A stretch of 64,000 nucleotides of DNA from Planctomycetota bacterium (lineage in GTDB: Bacteria > Planctomycetota > UBA1135 > GCA-002686595), in assembly GCA_016220085.1 (NCBI GenBank), contig JACRIN010000083.1:48556-112555 (forward strand), read 5' to 3'. Positions 17,727 through 25,356 of the stretch are shown piece after piece. A program made the translations under genes and the position numbers. The notes below the pieces were generated by a model that saw only the letters and a list, made by a program, of their open reading frames with translations, was not told where the DNA came from and searched no databases. Position 1 is the first letter of the stretch. Each line of letters opens with the position of its first letter.

Positions 17727-19171
17727 CCCGCCAGGAACCTCACGCGGCGAAAACGCGCGGGCGACGCGCCGTGGCTCATCTCGGCTTCTTGGATCGGATT
17801 GCCCTTGCCGCAGTTCGTCACGCCCCACATGCGGAAGTGGCTCGCGTCGCACACCGCGTCGCACGCGCGCCAGAACTCCAGCGTGTCGCCGGTGAACGTC
17901 GGCGTGCGCACCAAGCGCACGCGCTTGCCGCCGCGGAGCTCCCAACCGAGCTCGGCGGTGAACTGGAAGTTGCGCCGCGCCTCGTCGATCGACCACATCT
18001 TCACGCCGTCGCACACGATGCCGTCGGCGGTGTCGGCGATCAGCGCATCGAGATCCCACGCGCCCGGCTCGAGCGACACGTTGGTGATCCGCACGATCGG
18101 CGGGTGGTACCAGCTCTGCGCGCGCGCGCCGCCGTGGCTCTTCTTGGCTTCGAGCGCGAAAGCCCACTCGCGGCTGGACTGGAAGTCGACGAACCGCCCG
18201 GCGTGCACCAGCGGCCAGCGTTGCGAGCGCACGCCCTCGTCGTCGATCCCGCGGGTGTCGAGGCCGCCCGGCGCGAGCGAGTCGGCGACCAGCTCGACCC
18301 ACGGCGAGCCGTAGAGCAGCGAGCCGCGCTTGTCGACGGTCGCGAAGCTGTGGCCCGCGAGGTCGGCCTCGCAACCGAGCGCTCGGTCGAGTTCGGTCGC
18401 GTGGCCGACGGTCTCGTGGATCACGAGCATCAGGAGGTTGCTCGCGAGGATCAGGTCGCGGCTTCCGGCTTCGCACGGCGGCGCGGCGCAGAGCTCGACC
18501 GCCTCTTCGCGCACGCGCGGCGCGTGGCCGAGCAGGTCGAACTCGAGCACGCGCTCGAAGCCGCCGGGCTGGTGGTCGCCGCCGAACGACGCGGGCCACG
18601 ACCGGGTCGCGACTTCGCCGCCCGCGGTCGCGGTCGCGGCGATGCCTCCGCCGGTGCGGACGAGCTCCTGATGGAACGCGGCGCCTTCGCTGGACGCGAA
18701 CCACTGCACGCGCGAGCGACACGCGAAGCTCGCTTCGCGCACCGACACCTCCGGGCGCTTGCCGAGCTCGGCGCACGCCGCGCGCAGCGGCTCGAGCTTC
18801 TCCGCGTCGCGCAGCGCGAACGGATCGATCGCAACCGGCGTGCGGTACTCGCCGACCGCGGCGGGTTCCTCGGAGAGCTCGACCGGCCGAGTCCGGGCGG
18901 GCGCGAGCACGCGGGCGAGCGCGACCGCGCGTTCCGCGAGCGCGCGCGCCGCTCCGGCGTCCTCGACCGAGAGCGGCGCCGCCGCGAAACCGAACGCGCC
19001 GCCGACCAGCGCGCGCACGGCGAGCCCGAACTCCTCGCGCGCGGAGACCTCGTTCAGGCGATCGTTGCGGACGACCAGCGTCTCGCTCGCGATGCGCTCG
19101 ACGCGCGCGTCGACGTAGCTCGCGCCGAGCGCGAGCCCGCGTTCGATCGCTGCCTTGGCGAGCCGTTCCAC
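17723..19171 (-). CDS. tldD: TldD metalloprotease subunit
   Basis: 482 residues from a GTG start. The zinc motif HETVGH sits at residues 252-257 (HExxxH, as in E. coli TldD), and a later NCGKG cysteine corresponds to the third zinc ligand. The N-terminal half has the usual pattern around VVRNDRLNEV and GLAVRALVGGAFGFA. TldD forms a heterodimer with TldE; the pair degrades unfolded peptides and trims leader peptides of some modified peptides. tldE lies 18 bp upstream in the same operon, supporting the partner assignment. No RiPP precursor or modification gene is nearby, so a general peptide-processing role is more likely here. Confidence 0.9.
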   Translation of the reverse strand: MERLAKAAIERGLALGASYVDARVERIASETLVVRNDRLNEVSAREEFGLAVRALVGGAFGFAAAPLSVEDAGAARALAERAVALARVLAPARTRPVELSEEPAAVGEYRTPVAIDPFALRDAEKLEPLRAACAELGKRPEVSVREASFACRSRVQWFASSEGAAFHQELVRTGGGIAATATAGGEVATRSWPASFGGDHQPGGFERVLEFDLLGHAPRVREEAVELCAAPPCEAGSRDLILASNLLMLVIHETVGHATELDRALGCEADLAGHSFATVDKRGSLLYGSPWVELVADSLAPGGLDTRGIDDEGVRSQRWPLVHAGRFVDFQSSREWAFALEAKKSHGGARAQSWYHPPIVRITNVSLEPGAWDLDALIADTADGIVCDGVKMWSIDEARRNFQFTAELGWELRGGKRVRLVRTPTFTGDTLEFWRACDAVCDASHFRMWGVTNCGKGNPIQEAEMSHGASPARFRRVRFLAG

Positions 19172-19189
19172 CGTGGAGAGCCTACTCGA

Positions 19190-20548
19190 TCACGCGCCGC
19201 GCGTGCTCGACGTGAAGTGCAGGGAACCGAGGTGCAACGCCGGCGTCGCGACTTCGCCGTCGAAGAGCGCGCCGGCGCGTTCGACGCGCGCTCCGACGCC
19301 GCGCAGGTCGGCGAGCGCGCGCACGAGCCCGTCGGTGAAGCGCAGGCCGGCGACCGGAGCGACGAGCTTGCCCTTCTCGACCAACCACGCCGCGTGACGG
19401 ATCACGCCGGTGAGCACCAGCTCGTGCGGTTCGATCGTGTTGACGTAGTGGAGCTGCGTGACGTAGAGCCCGCGCTCCATCCGCCCGATCAAGTCCTCGA
19501 GCGTCGACTCGCCCGCCCGGACGACCAGGTTCTGCGGCACGGGCCCCTGGCTCGACGGCTGCGCGAGCGCGTGACCCGTCGAACGACCGCCGGTGAGCCG
19601 CGCGAGCGCGCGGTCGCTGACCGGCGACTGCGCGCGGCCACGATCGAAGAGCAGCAACCGCTCGCGCGGCGTGCCCTCGCCGTCGAAGAGCCAGCCCGGG
19701 TTCTGGGGATGACGCGCGTCGTCGAACAAGGTGAAGCGCTCGGAGACGAGCTTGTCGCCGACGCGATCGGTCAGGAACGAGGTGCGCTCTTCGAACGAGC
19801 GCGCGGAAAAGCCCTCGTAGGCGAAGAACAAGAGCAGCGCGCTCGCCGCGTGCGGCGCGAGCACGACTTCGTACGTCCCGGGCTCGATCGGCCGCGGATC
19901 GCGCGAGCGCAGCGCGTCGTCGACCGCGCGCTCGATCGCACCGTCGACGTCGAGCGCCGACACGTCGGACGCGATCGTCTCGGCGAAGCCGGAGCTCGTC
20001 GGGCTGCTCGCGACCACGGAGAAGCTCGCGCGGCTCGTTTCGCCGAACACCTCGCGTCCGCGCGAGTTGACCAGCGCCTTCGCGGTCGCGCAGGTCTCGT
20101 AGAGGCCCGCGGGCTCGAGTCGGTGCTCGCCCGCGCGCGCGACGGCGCGTCGGACGGCCTCCGCTTTCGCATCGAAGCCGTGAGCGAGCGTCGCGGGCGC
20201 CGCGCGGCTCGTCTCGACCTCGACCGGCCCTCCGAGCGGCACGAGATCGTCGGGCGCGATGCCCGCCTCCGCGAGCTCCAGCGCGTGCGCGAGCGTGTGC
20301 TCCAGCGTCGCGCGTTCGAGCGTCGAGGCCTCGGCTCGCGCCTCGCCGACGCCGCCGGGCCGCACGACGCGGACGCGAATCGCGACGTCGACGCGCTCGC
20401 GATCCGCGCTCTGCGTCGGACCGACGTGGGCGTAGCGCACGAAGCGATCGACGGTCGACTCGACCGTGACCTCGGTCTCGGCGGCCGGGCTCTTGGCGAC
20501 GATCTCTCGCGCCAACGCCAGCGCTTCCTCGCGCGAGAAGAGCGTCAT
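19190..20548 (-). CDS. pmbA: TldE/PmbA metalloprotease partner subunit
   Basis: 452 residues from an ATG start. It has the PmbA/TldE fold without the HExxxH zinc motif. Recognisable pieces are ALVNSRGREVFGE and a cluster around LFDGEGTP, and the C-terminal third contains NLVVRAGESTLEDLI and GLYVTQLHYVNTI, matching the family pattern. It should pair with the TldD encoded 18 bp downstream, forming the chamber while TldD supplies zinc. The gene starts 1 bp after the end of leuS (stop 20549), so it is coexpressed with leucyl-tRNA synthetase. Confidence 0.88.
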   Translation of the reverse strand: MTLFSREEALALAREIVAKSPAAETEVTVESTVDRFVRYAHVGPTQSADRERVDVAIRVRVVRPGGVGEARAEASTLERATLEHTLAHALELAEAGIAPDDLVPLGGPVEVETSRAAPATLAHGFDAKAEAVRRAVARAGEHRLEPAGLYETCATAKALVNSRGREVFGETSRASFSVVASSPTSSGFAETIASDVSALDVDGAIERAVDDALRSRDPRPIEPGTYEVVLAPHAASALLLFFAYEGFSARSFEERTSFLTDRVGDKLVSERFTLFDDARHPQNPGWLFDGEGTPRERLLLFDRGRAQSPVSDRALARLTGGRSTGHALAQPSSQGPVPQNLVVRAGESTLEDLIGRMERGLYVTQLHYVNTIEPHELVLTGVIRHAAWLVEKGKLVAPVAGLRFTDGLVRALADLRGVGARVERAGALFDGEVATPALHLGSLHFTSSTRGA

Positions 20549-23140
20549 TCAGCGGACGACGAAGTTGACCAGTTTCGCGGGCACGACGATCGTCTTGACC
20601 ACCGTCTTGCCCTCGAGCCACGTCGGAACCGCCGCGCGCGCGGCGGCGACGATCTCCGCCTCGGCGGCGCCCTTCGGCACGACGACCTTGCCGCGCAGCT
20701 TGCCGAGCACCTGCACCGGGATCTCGATCGTGTCGTCCTCGAGATACCGTGCGTCGACCGCCGGCCAAGTCTCGTACGCGAGCGACCGCGCGTGCCCGAA
20801 GCGCGCCCAGAGCTCCTCGGCGACGTGCGGCGCGAACGGCGAGAGCGCGAGCACGAAGCGCTCCGCCTGCGAGCGCGTCAGCGCCTGCGGACGCTTCGAA
20901 GCCTCGTTGACGAACGTCATCAGCGCGGCGATCGCGGTGTTGAAGTTGAACGACCCGAACGAAGCGTCGACGCGCGCGATCGCGCGATGCAGCTGCTTCT
21001 CGAGCTCCAGCGCGTCGCCGGAGAGCTCGGCGCGCGCCTGATCGACCGCGAGGTGCGGCCGCAGCGCGTCGCGCGAGTCCGGGTCGACCATCGAGCGCCA
21101 CACGCGCTCGACGAAGCGCCGCGAGCCCGCGATGTCACGCGTGTTCCAGGGCTTCGAGTCGGCGAGCGGCCCCATGAAGAGCTCGTAGAGCCGCAAAGTG
21201 TCCGCGCCGTGCTCGGCGACGATGTCGTCGGGGTTGACGACGTTGCCGAGCTGCTTCGCCATCTTGGTGACGATCTGCGCGAGCGGCTCGCCGGAGCCGC
21301 GCTTGAAGTACTTGCCGTCGCGATCCTCGACGTCGGCATTCGGCACCAGACGGCCGGTCGCGTCCTCGTACGCGAACGCGGTCAACAGGCCTTGGTTGAA
21401 GAGACGCTGGAACGGCTCCTTCGTGTGCACCAGCCCGAGGTCGAAGAGCACCTTGTGCCAGAAGCGCGCGTACAAGAGGTGCATCACCGCGTGCGCCGCG
21501 CCGCCGACGTAGAGATCGACCGGACCCCAGTACGTCTCCACGGACTTGCTCCACGGCTCGCTCGCGTTCGCGGGGTCCATGAAGCGCAGCCAGTACCAGC
21601 ACGAGCCCGCCCAACCCGGCATCGTGTCGGTGTCGCGGCGCGCGGCGAGTCCGGTCTTGGTGTCCTGGATTGCGACCCAATCCTTCGCGCGCGCGAGCGG
21701 CGCGGAACCGTCGCCCGCGGGCTTGAAGTCCTCCATCGCGGGCAGCTCGACCGGCAGCGCGGCATCGTCGACGACGACGATCTGTCCGTCCGGCAGGTGG
21801 AGCAGCGGGAACGGTTCGCCCCAGTAGCGTTGGCGCGAGAAGAGCCAGTCGCGGAGCTTGTACGTGACGCGCGCCTTGCCGACGCCGCGTGCTTCGAGCA
21901 AACGAATCGCCTCCTCCTTCGCCTGCGGCGTCGCGAGTCCGTCGATCGGTCCCGAATTCACAGCGACGCCGTCGCCCGCGAAGCACACGCCGTCGGCGAA
22001 GCCCTTCTCGCCCCGAGGCGCGCGCACGACTTCGAGGATCCGCAGGTCAAACCTCCGCGCGAACTCGTGATCGCGTTCGTCGTGACCCGGTACCGACATG
22101 ATCGCGCCGGTGCCGTAGCCCGCCATCACGTAGTCCGCGGTCCAGATCGGCACGCGGCCGCGCGGATCACCGGGCTCGAACGCCGGGTTCTGCGCGTAGA
22201 GCCCGGTGAAGACGCCGGACTTCTCCTTCGCGAGGTCGGTGCGCTCGAGCTCCGACTTCGACGCAGCTTGCGCGACGTACGCGTCGACGGCCGCGCGTTC
22301 GCTCGGCGGCACGAGCTTCAAGAGCGCGTGCTCCGGCGCGACGACCATGAACGTCGCACCCCAGAGGGTGTCGGGCCGCGTGGTGAAAACCACGAGCTTC
22401 TCCGGGGAGCCTTCGACCTCGAACTCGATCTCCGCGCCCTCGCTCTTGCCGATCCACTCGCGTTGCTGCGCCTTGATCGACTCCGGCCAATCGATGCCGT
22501 CGAGGTCGGCGAGCAAGCGCTCGGCGTACGCGGTGATCCGCAACATCCACTGCTTCAGCGGACGGCGCACGCACGGATGGTTGCCGCGCTCGGAGCGTCC
22601 GTTGATCACCTCTTCGTTGGCGAGCACGGTCTTCAGCTCCTCGCACCACCACACCGGAACCTCGGCTTGGTAGGCGAGCCCGCGCTCGTAGAGGCGCTTG
22701 AAGATCCACTGCGTCCACTTGTAGTAGCGCGGGTCCGACGTATCGACCTCGCGCGACCAGTCGTAGGAGAGGCCGACGAGCTTCAGCTGGCGGCGGTAGT
22801 TCGCGGTGTTGACCGCGTTGGCGTCGCGCGGCTGACGGCCGGTCGCGATCGCATGCTGCTCGGCGGGGAGCCCGAACGCGTCCCAGCCCATCGGGTGGAG
22901 CACGTTGCAGCCGTCCATGCGCTTCTTGCGCGCGACCACGTCGGTGCCGACGTAGCCGACCAGGTGGCCGACGTGCAGACCGCTCCCCGACGGGTACGGG
23001 AACATGTCGAGCACGTAGTACTTCGGGCGCCGCGCGTCGAAGCCCGGCTCGCCGGGGTTGGCGACGCGGAAGAGCGCGGTCTCCTCCCAGTGCTTGCGCC
23101 AGCGGGTCTCGATCGCGGTGTGGTCGTAGGCGTTGCTCAA
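20549..23140 (-). CDS. leuS: leucyl-tRNA synthetase
   Basis: 863 residues, normal for bacterial LeuRS. The start is TTG at 23140: an AGGAG ribosome-binding site lies at the right distance and the protein begins with the usual Y-x-x-x-x-I-E-x-x-W. The HIGH motif appears as HVGH at about residue 57, and the editing (CP1) domain is present with TTRPDTLWGATF. The KMSKS loop is unusual: it reads KMAKQ at residues 626-630 followed by LGNVVNPDD. Both lysines are kept but Ser becomes Ala and the last Ser becomes Gln. The C-terminal anticodon-binding and tail domains look intact. It is the first gene of a five-gene operon. Confidence 0.96.
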   Translation of the reverse strand: MSNAYDHTAIETRWRKHWEETALFRVANPGEPGFDARRPKYYVLDMFPYPSGSGLHVGHLVGYVGTDVVARKKRMDGCNVLHPMGWDAFGLPAEQHAIATGRQPRDANAVNTANYRRQLKLVGLSYDWSREVDTSDPRYYKWTQWIFKRLYERGLAYQAEVPVWWCEELKTVLANEEVINGRSERGNHPCVRRPLKQWMLRITAYAERLLADLDGIDWPESIKAQQREWIGKSEGAEIEFEVEGSPEKLVVFTTRPDTLWGATFMVVAPEHALLKLVPPSERAAVDAYVAQAASKSELERTDLAKEKSGVFTGLYAQNPAFEPGDPRGRVPIWTADYVMAGYGTGAIMSVPGHDERDHEFARRFDLRILEVVRAPRGEKGFADGVCFAGDGVAVNSGPIDGLATPQAKEEAIRLLEARGVGKARVTYKLRDWLFSRQRYWGEPFPLLHLPDGQIVVVDDAALPVELPAMEDFKPAGDGSAPLARAKDWVAIQDTKTGLAARRDTDTMPGWAGSCWYWLRFMDPANASEPWSKSVETYWGPVDLYVGGAAHAVMHLLYARFWHKVLFDLGLVHTKEPFQRLFNQGLLTAFAYEDATGRLVPNADVEDRDGKYFKRGSGEPLAQIVTKMAKQLGNVVNPDDIVAEHGADTLRLYELFMGPLADSKPWNTRDIAGSRRFVERVWRSMVDPDSRDALRPHLAVDQARAELSGDALELEKQLHRAIARVDASFGSFNFNTAIAALMTFVNEASKRPQALTRSQAERFVLALSPFAPHVAEELWARFGHARSLAYETWPAVDARYLEDDTIEIPVQVLGKLRGKVVVPKGAAEAEIVAAARAAVPTWLEGKTVVKTIVVPAKLVNFVVR

Positions 23141-23381
23141 GTTCGGCTCCTGCGCGCGGCGGACCCGAACCGAGCAGCCGGACCGTGTGGGCCCGACCCG
23201 GCCGAGCGGCGGCAGCGCGTGCAGCGCGCCAGATTAGGGCCCGATCGCCCGGGAGGCCAACCGAACACGCGCTCCAGTGTTGACGAGCGCACCGCTCTCC
23301 TGCATCCTCTGCGCCCCGTTCGACGTGGGCGACGCTGACGACTCTGGCGACGCTGACGTCGGCGCGGGCACCCGATCACTC

Positions 23382-23457
23382 GGGGGATTAGCTCAGCTGG
23401 TAGAGCGCTACAATGGCATTGTAGAGGTCAGGGGTTCGACTCCCCTATCCTCCACCA
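23382..23457 (+). tRNA. tRNA-Ala (anticodon GGC)
   Basis: Complete cloverleaf with encoded CCA at 23455-23457. Acceptor strands GGGGGAT and ATCCTCC pair with one G-T. The anticodon stem CTACA/TGTAG encloses ATGGCAT, so the anticodon is GGC (GCC codons). The T loop is TTCGACT. Length is 76 bases; a strong hairpin terminator follows within 10 bases. Confidence 0.97.
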
Positions 23458-23463
23458 AGTCCA

Positions 23464-23502
23464 CCGCGAGGGCGTGCGTGATGCGCGCCCTCGCGGCGTT
23501 TT
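23464..23502 (+). terminator. Rho-independent terminator of tRNA-Ala
   Basis: An 11-bp perfect stem (CCGCGAGGGCG at 23464-23474 with CGCCCTCGCGG at 23486-23496), an 11-base loop, then CGTTTT. It is placed directly after the tRNA 3' end and separates it from the operon beginning at 23656. Confidence 0.8.
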
Positions 23503-23655
23503 CGGCCCGCCTGTGCAGACGCGGATTCAGGCCGATCGCACGGTGCTGACCTGGTCGGCGCGCCGTCGCACTGCATTCCCGACCGGCGGGCACGGCGGCT
23601 CGACTCCATTGCCGACGTACGAAGATGCGCATAGCATTCGCCGCGGAGGAAGGAC

Positions 23656-24264
23656 TTGCCCGCCTATCGTCCCGGTGCTTCGCCCGACGATCCGCGGATC
23701 GAACTCCTGCGCGACGGTTCGCCGCGAGAGATTCTCGCGCGCCTCGCGGAGGGCGATCCGCTGGGGATCCGTCGTCTCGCCGCGGAACTCGTCGCGCGCG
23801 GCGCATGGCTGATCGACGCGGAGCGCCTGAGTCATCGCGCGCTCGCGAGGATCGCCTTCGAAGCCCGGCGGCGAGCGCCGAATGTCGCGCTCGATCCTTG
23901 GCTCGAGTTGCAGCTCGAGACCGCAGCACACGAGTTGAACGAGGAGCAGCGCGAGGAACTCTTCGCGCGCCGGCCGATTGAAACGTCGCCGGACGTCGAG
24001 TTCTACCGCACGCTCGCCGACGCGATGCAGGTCGACATCGGACTGGTGCGAGTCGTCTGCGTCAGGGCCAACCGCTTGCCGGAGGATCGACGCCGCGTGT
24101 TCCATGCGCTCGCGGTGCGTCGGCTCAGCGTCGACGACTGCGTGCGCGCCGGGCTTGGATCGGAGCGACGCGTGCTCGAGCTGTTCGCGCAGGCAACCCT
24201 CGCGATCACGGCGACCCTCGAGCAGTTCAAGGACGGACGATCAGAGGGAGAAGTAGCCTCGTGA
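23656..24264 (+). CDS. divergent sigma-70 (ECF)-like protein, unknown role
   Basis: 202 residues from a TTG start with a GGAGGAAGG ribosome-binding site. No strong family match, but the layout resembles an ECF sigma factor. An N-terminal helical part begins ILARLAEGDPLGIRRLA and carries a WLELQLE segment. A C-terminal segment NRLPEDRRRVFHALAVRRL continues with LSVDDCVRAGLGSERRV, much like the 'LP...R..F.L......S..E.A..LG.S...V' pattern of sigma region 4. The canonical region-2 D-A-E-D-x-x-Q-E motif is absent, so promoter recognition is uncertain. It is the first gene of a four-gene operon and overlaps the next gene as GTGA. The parallel with the sigma fusion at 33361 supports the reading. Confidence 0.5.
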   Translation: MPAYRPGASPDDPRIELLRDGSPREILARLAEGDPLGIRRLAAELVARGAWLIDAERLSHRALARIAFEARRRAPNVALDPWLELQLETAAHELNEEQREELFARRPIETSPDVEFYRTLADAMQVDIGLVRVVCVRANRLPEDRRRVFHALAVRRLSVDDCVRAGLGSERRVLELFAQATLAITATLEQFKDGRSEGEVAS

Positions 24265-25178
24265 CCCCCAGGAACCAGCCTGATCCGCAGCTCGCCGAGC
24301 TCGTGACGTCCTTGCACGCCCAAGGCGGTGGCCAACTCTTCGCCCTGCCGCCCGAGGCTCTCTTGCGTGGCCTTCCTTCGGCGATCGAGCCGAGGTCCCG
24401 GAACTCCTTCGACGCGGCGTCGATCGAGCGCGCGGTCGCTGAACGCTATCGGGACGAGTTCGTCGAGCTGTGCGTCCTCCACTTCCGCGAGTCGTTGCTC
24501 GCGGATCCCAAGTCGCACACGACGTACGCGCGAGAACGCGTTGCCCCGGACTCGCTTCGGGCTCGAGCGCAAGAGTACGAACGCGAGCAGTTCTCCGAAC
24601 ATGCATCGCAGCGCCCCACCTTCAAGTTCGAAGCTAAGCCGGGCGCCGATCGCATGGCGTGGATCCTCGCCGCGCGTCGGGTCGCGGACACCGCGCGACT
24701 TCAACTCCTGACGTGCGCGGAGCTCCAAGTCCGCGAGCGTTGGTACAGCGTGCTCGAAATCGCCGTGCCGATCCTGCGCAGCCATCCGTCCGCGGAGCGA
24801 CGCAAGTTCGCCGCCGACATGGCGGGCTCGGCATGGGTGTCCCTCGGAGCGGAGGGAGAGGCTCTCGATAGCTACGAGCAGGCGCTCGAGCTCGCCGAAC
24901 TCCACGCGCTCGGGGATGAAGCGCTCGCCGTCTCCGCGGCCAACCTCCTCGTCCTTGCGATCCGACGCAACCACGACCGAGCCCTGGATCGAGCCGGTGA
25001 AGCGCTGGCGGCCCTGAAGTCCGACTGCGCCATCGACACCGTATCGCAGCACCTGAGAGTCGTCGATCGCGCGCGGCGCAACGGTTGGATCACGCCGACG
25101 GAGAGCCTCAAGCGCGGCGATCGGCGAGTCGAACGATTTGGTTCACTAGCTCGGAGCATTCTCCATGCGCTCGAATAG
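24261..25178 (+). CDS. TPR-like helical protein, unknown function
   Basis: 305 residues from a GTG start overlapping the upstream stop by 4 bp. It is soluble and helical with no signal peptide. The last third has tandem helix pairs resembling TPR units (EGEALDSYEQALELAELHAL; GDEALAVSAANLLVLAIRR; then DRALDRAGEALAAL). The first two thirds are rich in Arg/Glu and unrecognised. The coupling to the sigma-like gene suggests the two products act together, with this one as an adaptor or a regulator holding or releasing the sigma-like protein. That is inference; no anti-sigma zinc motif (HxxxCxxC) is visible. Its 3' end overlaps the small membrane-peptide gene by 14 bp. Confidence 0.6.
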   Translation: MTPRNQPDPQLAELVTSLHAQGGGQLFALPPEALLRGLPSAIEPRSRNSFDAASIERAVAERYRDEFVELCVLHFRESLLADPKSHTTYARERVAPDSLRARAQEYEREQFSEHASQRPTFKFEAKPGADRMAWILAARRVADTARLQLLTCAELQVRERWYSVLEIAVPILRSHPSAERRKFAADMAGSAWVSLGAEGEALDSYEQALELAELHALGDEALAVSAANLLVLAIRRNHDRALDRAGEALAALKSDCAIDTVSQHLRVVDRARRNGWITPTESLKRGDRRVERFGSLARSILHALE

Positions 25179-25344
25179 TCCGGCCTTCCGCGTCTGGCTC
25201 CTTTTGCTCTTGGTGGCGGTTTCCACCACGCTTCTATTCGCACAGTCGGGCCCGCGCTCGAGTTCCCCGACCGGTCCTCCGCTGGCATCCGGAGGCGGCT
25301 CGAGCTCGGTTCCGACCTCGCCGAAGCCGCCGACCCATCCGTAG
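25165..25344 (+). CDS. 59-residue single-span membrane peptide
   Basis: ATG at 25165, stop at 25342-25344; 59 residues. A short basic N-terminus (MRSNSPAFR) is followed by one strongly hydrophobic helix of about 16 residues (residues 10-26, with five consecutive Leu and ending LLFAQ) and a 30-residue Pro/Ser/Gly-rich tail. It could be a type II membrane anchor or a secreted peptide cleaved after LLFA. It overlaps the preceding gene by 14 bp and ends 12 bp before the giant beta-sandwich gene, so it sits inside the operon and is probably translationally coupled. No homology recognised; coding status is inferred from position and composition. Confidence 0.5.
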   Translation: MRSNSPAFRVWLLLLLVAVSTTLLFAQSGPRSSSPTGPPLASGGGSSSVPTSPKPPTHP

Positions 25345-25356
25345 CGCGCGTTCGGA

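Noticed and set aside
17663..23338. A single open frame of about 1890 codons on the plus strand, antisense to leuS-tldE-tldD.
   Set aside because: Arg/Glu/Val-rich composition with no motif. The opposite strand encodes well-recognised proteins with correct motifs and starts, so this is a by-product of high GC.
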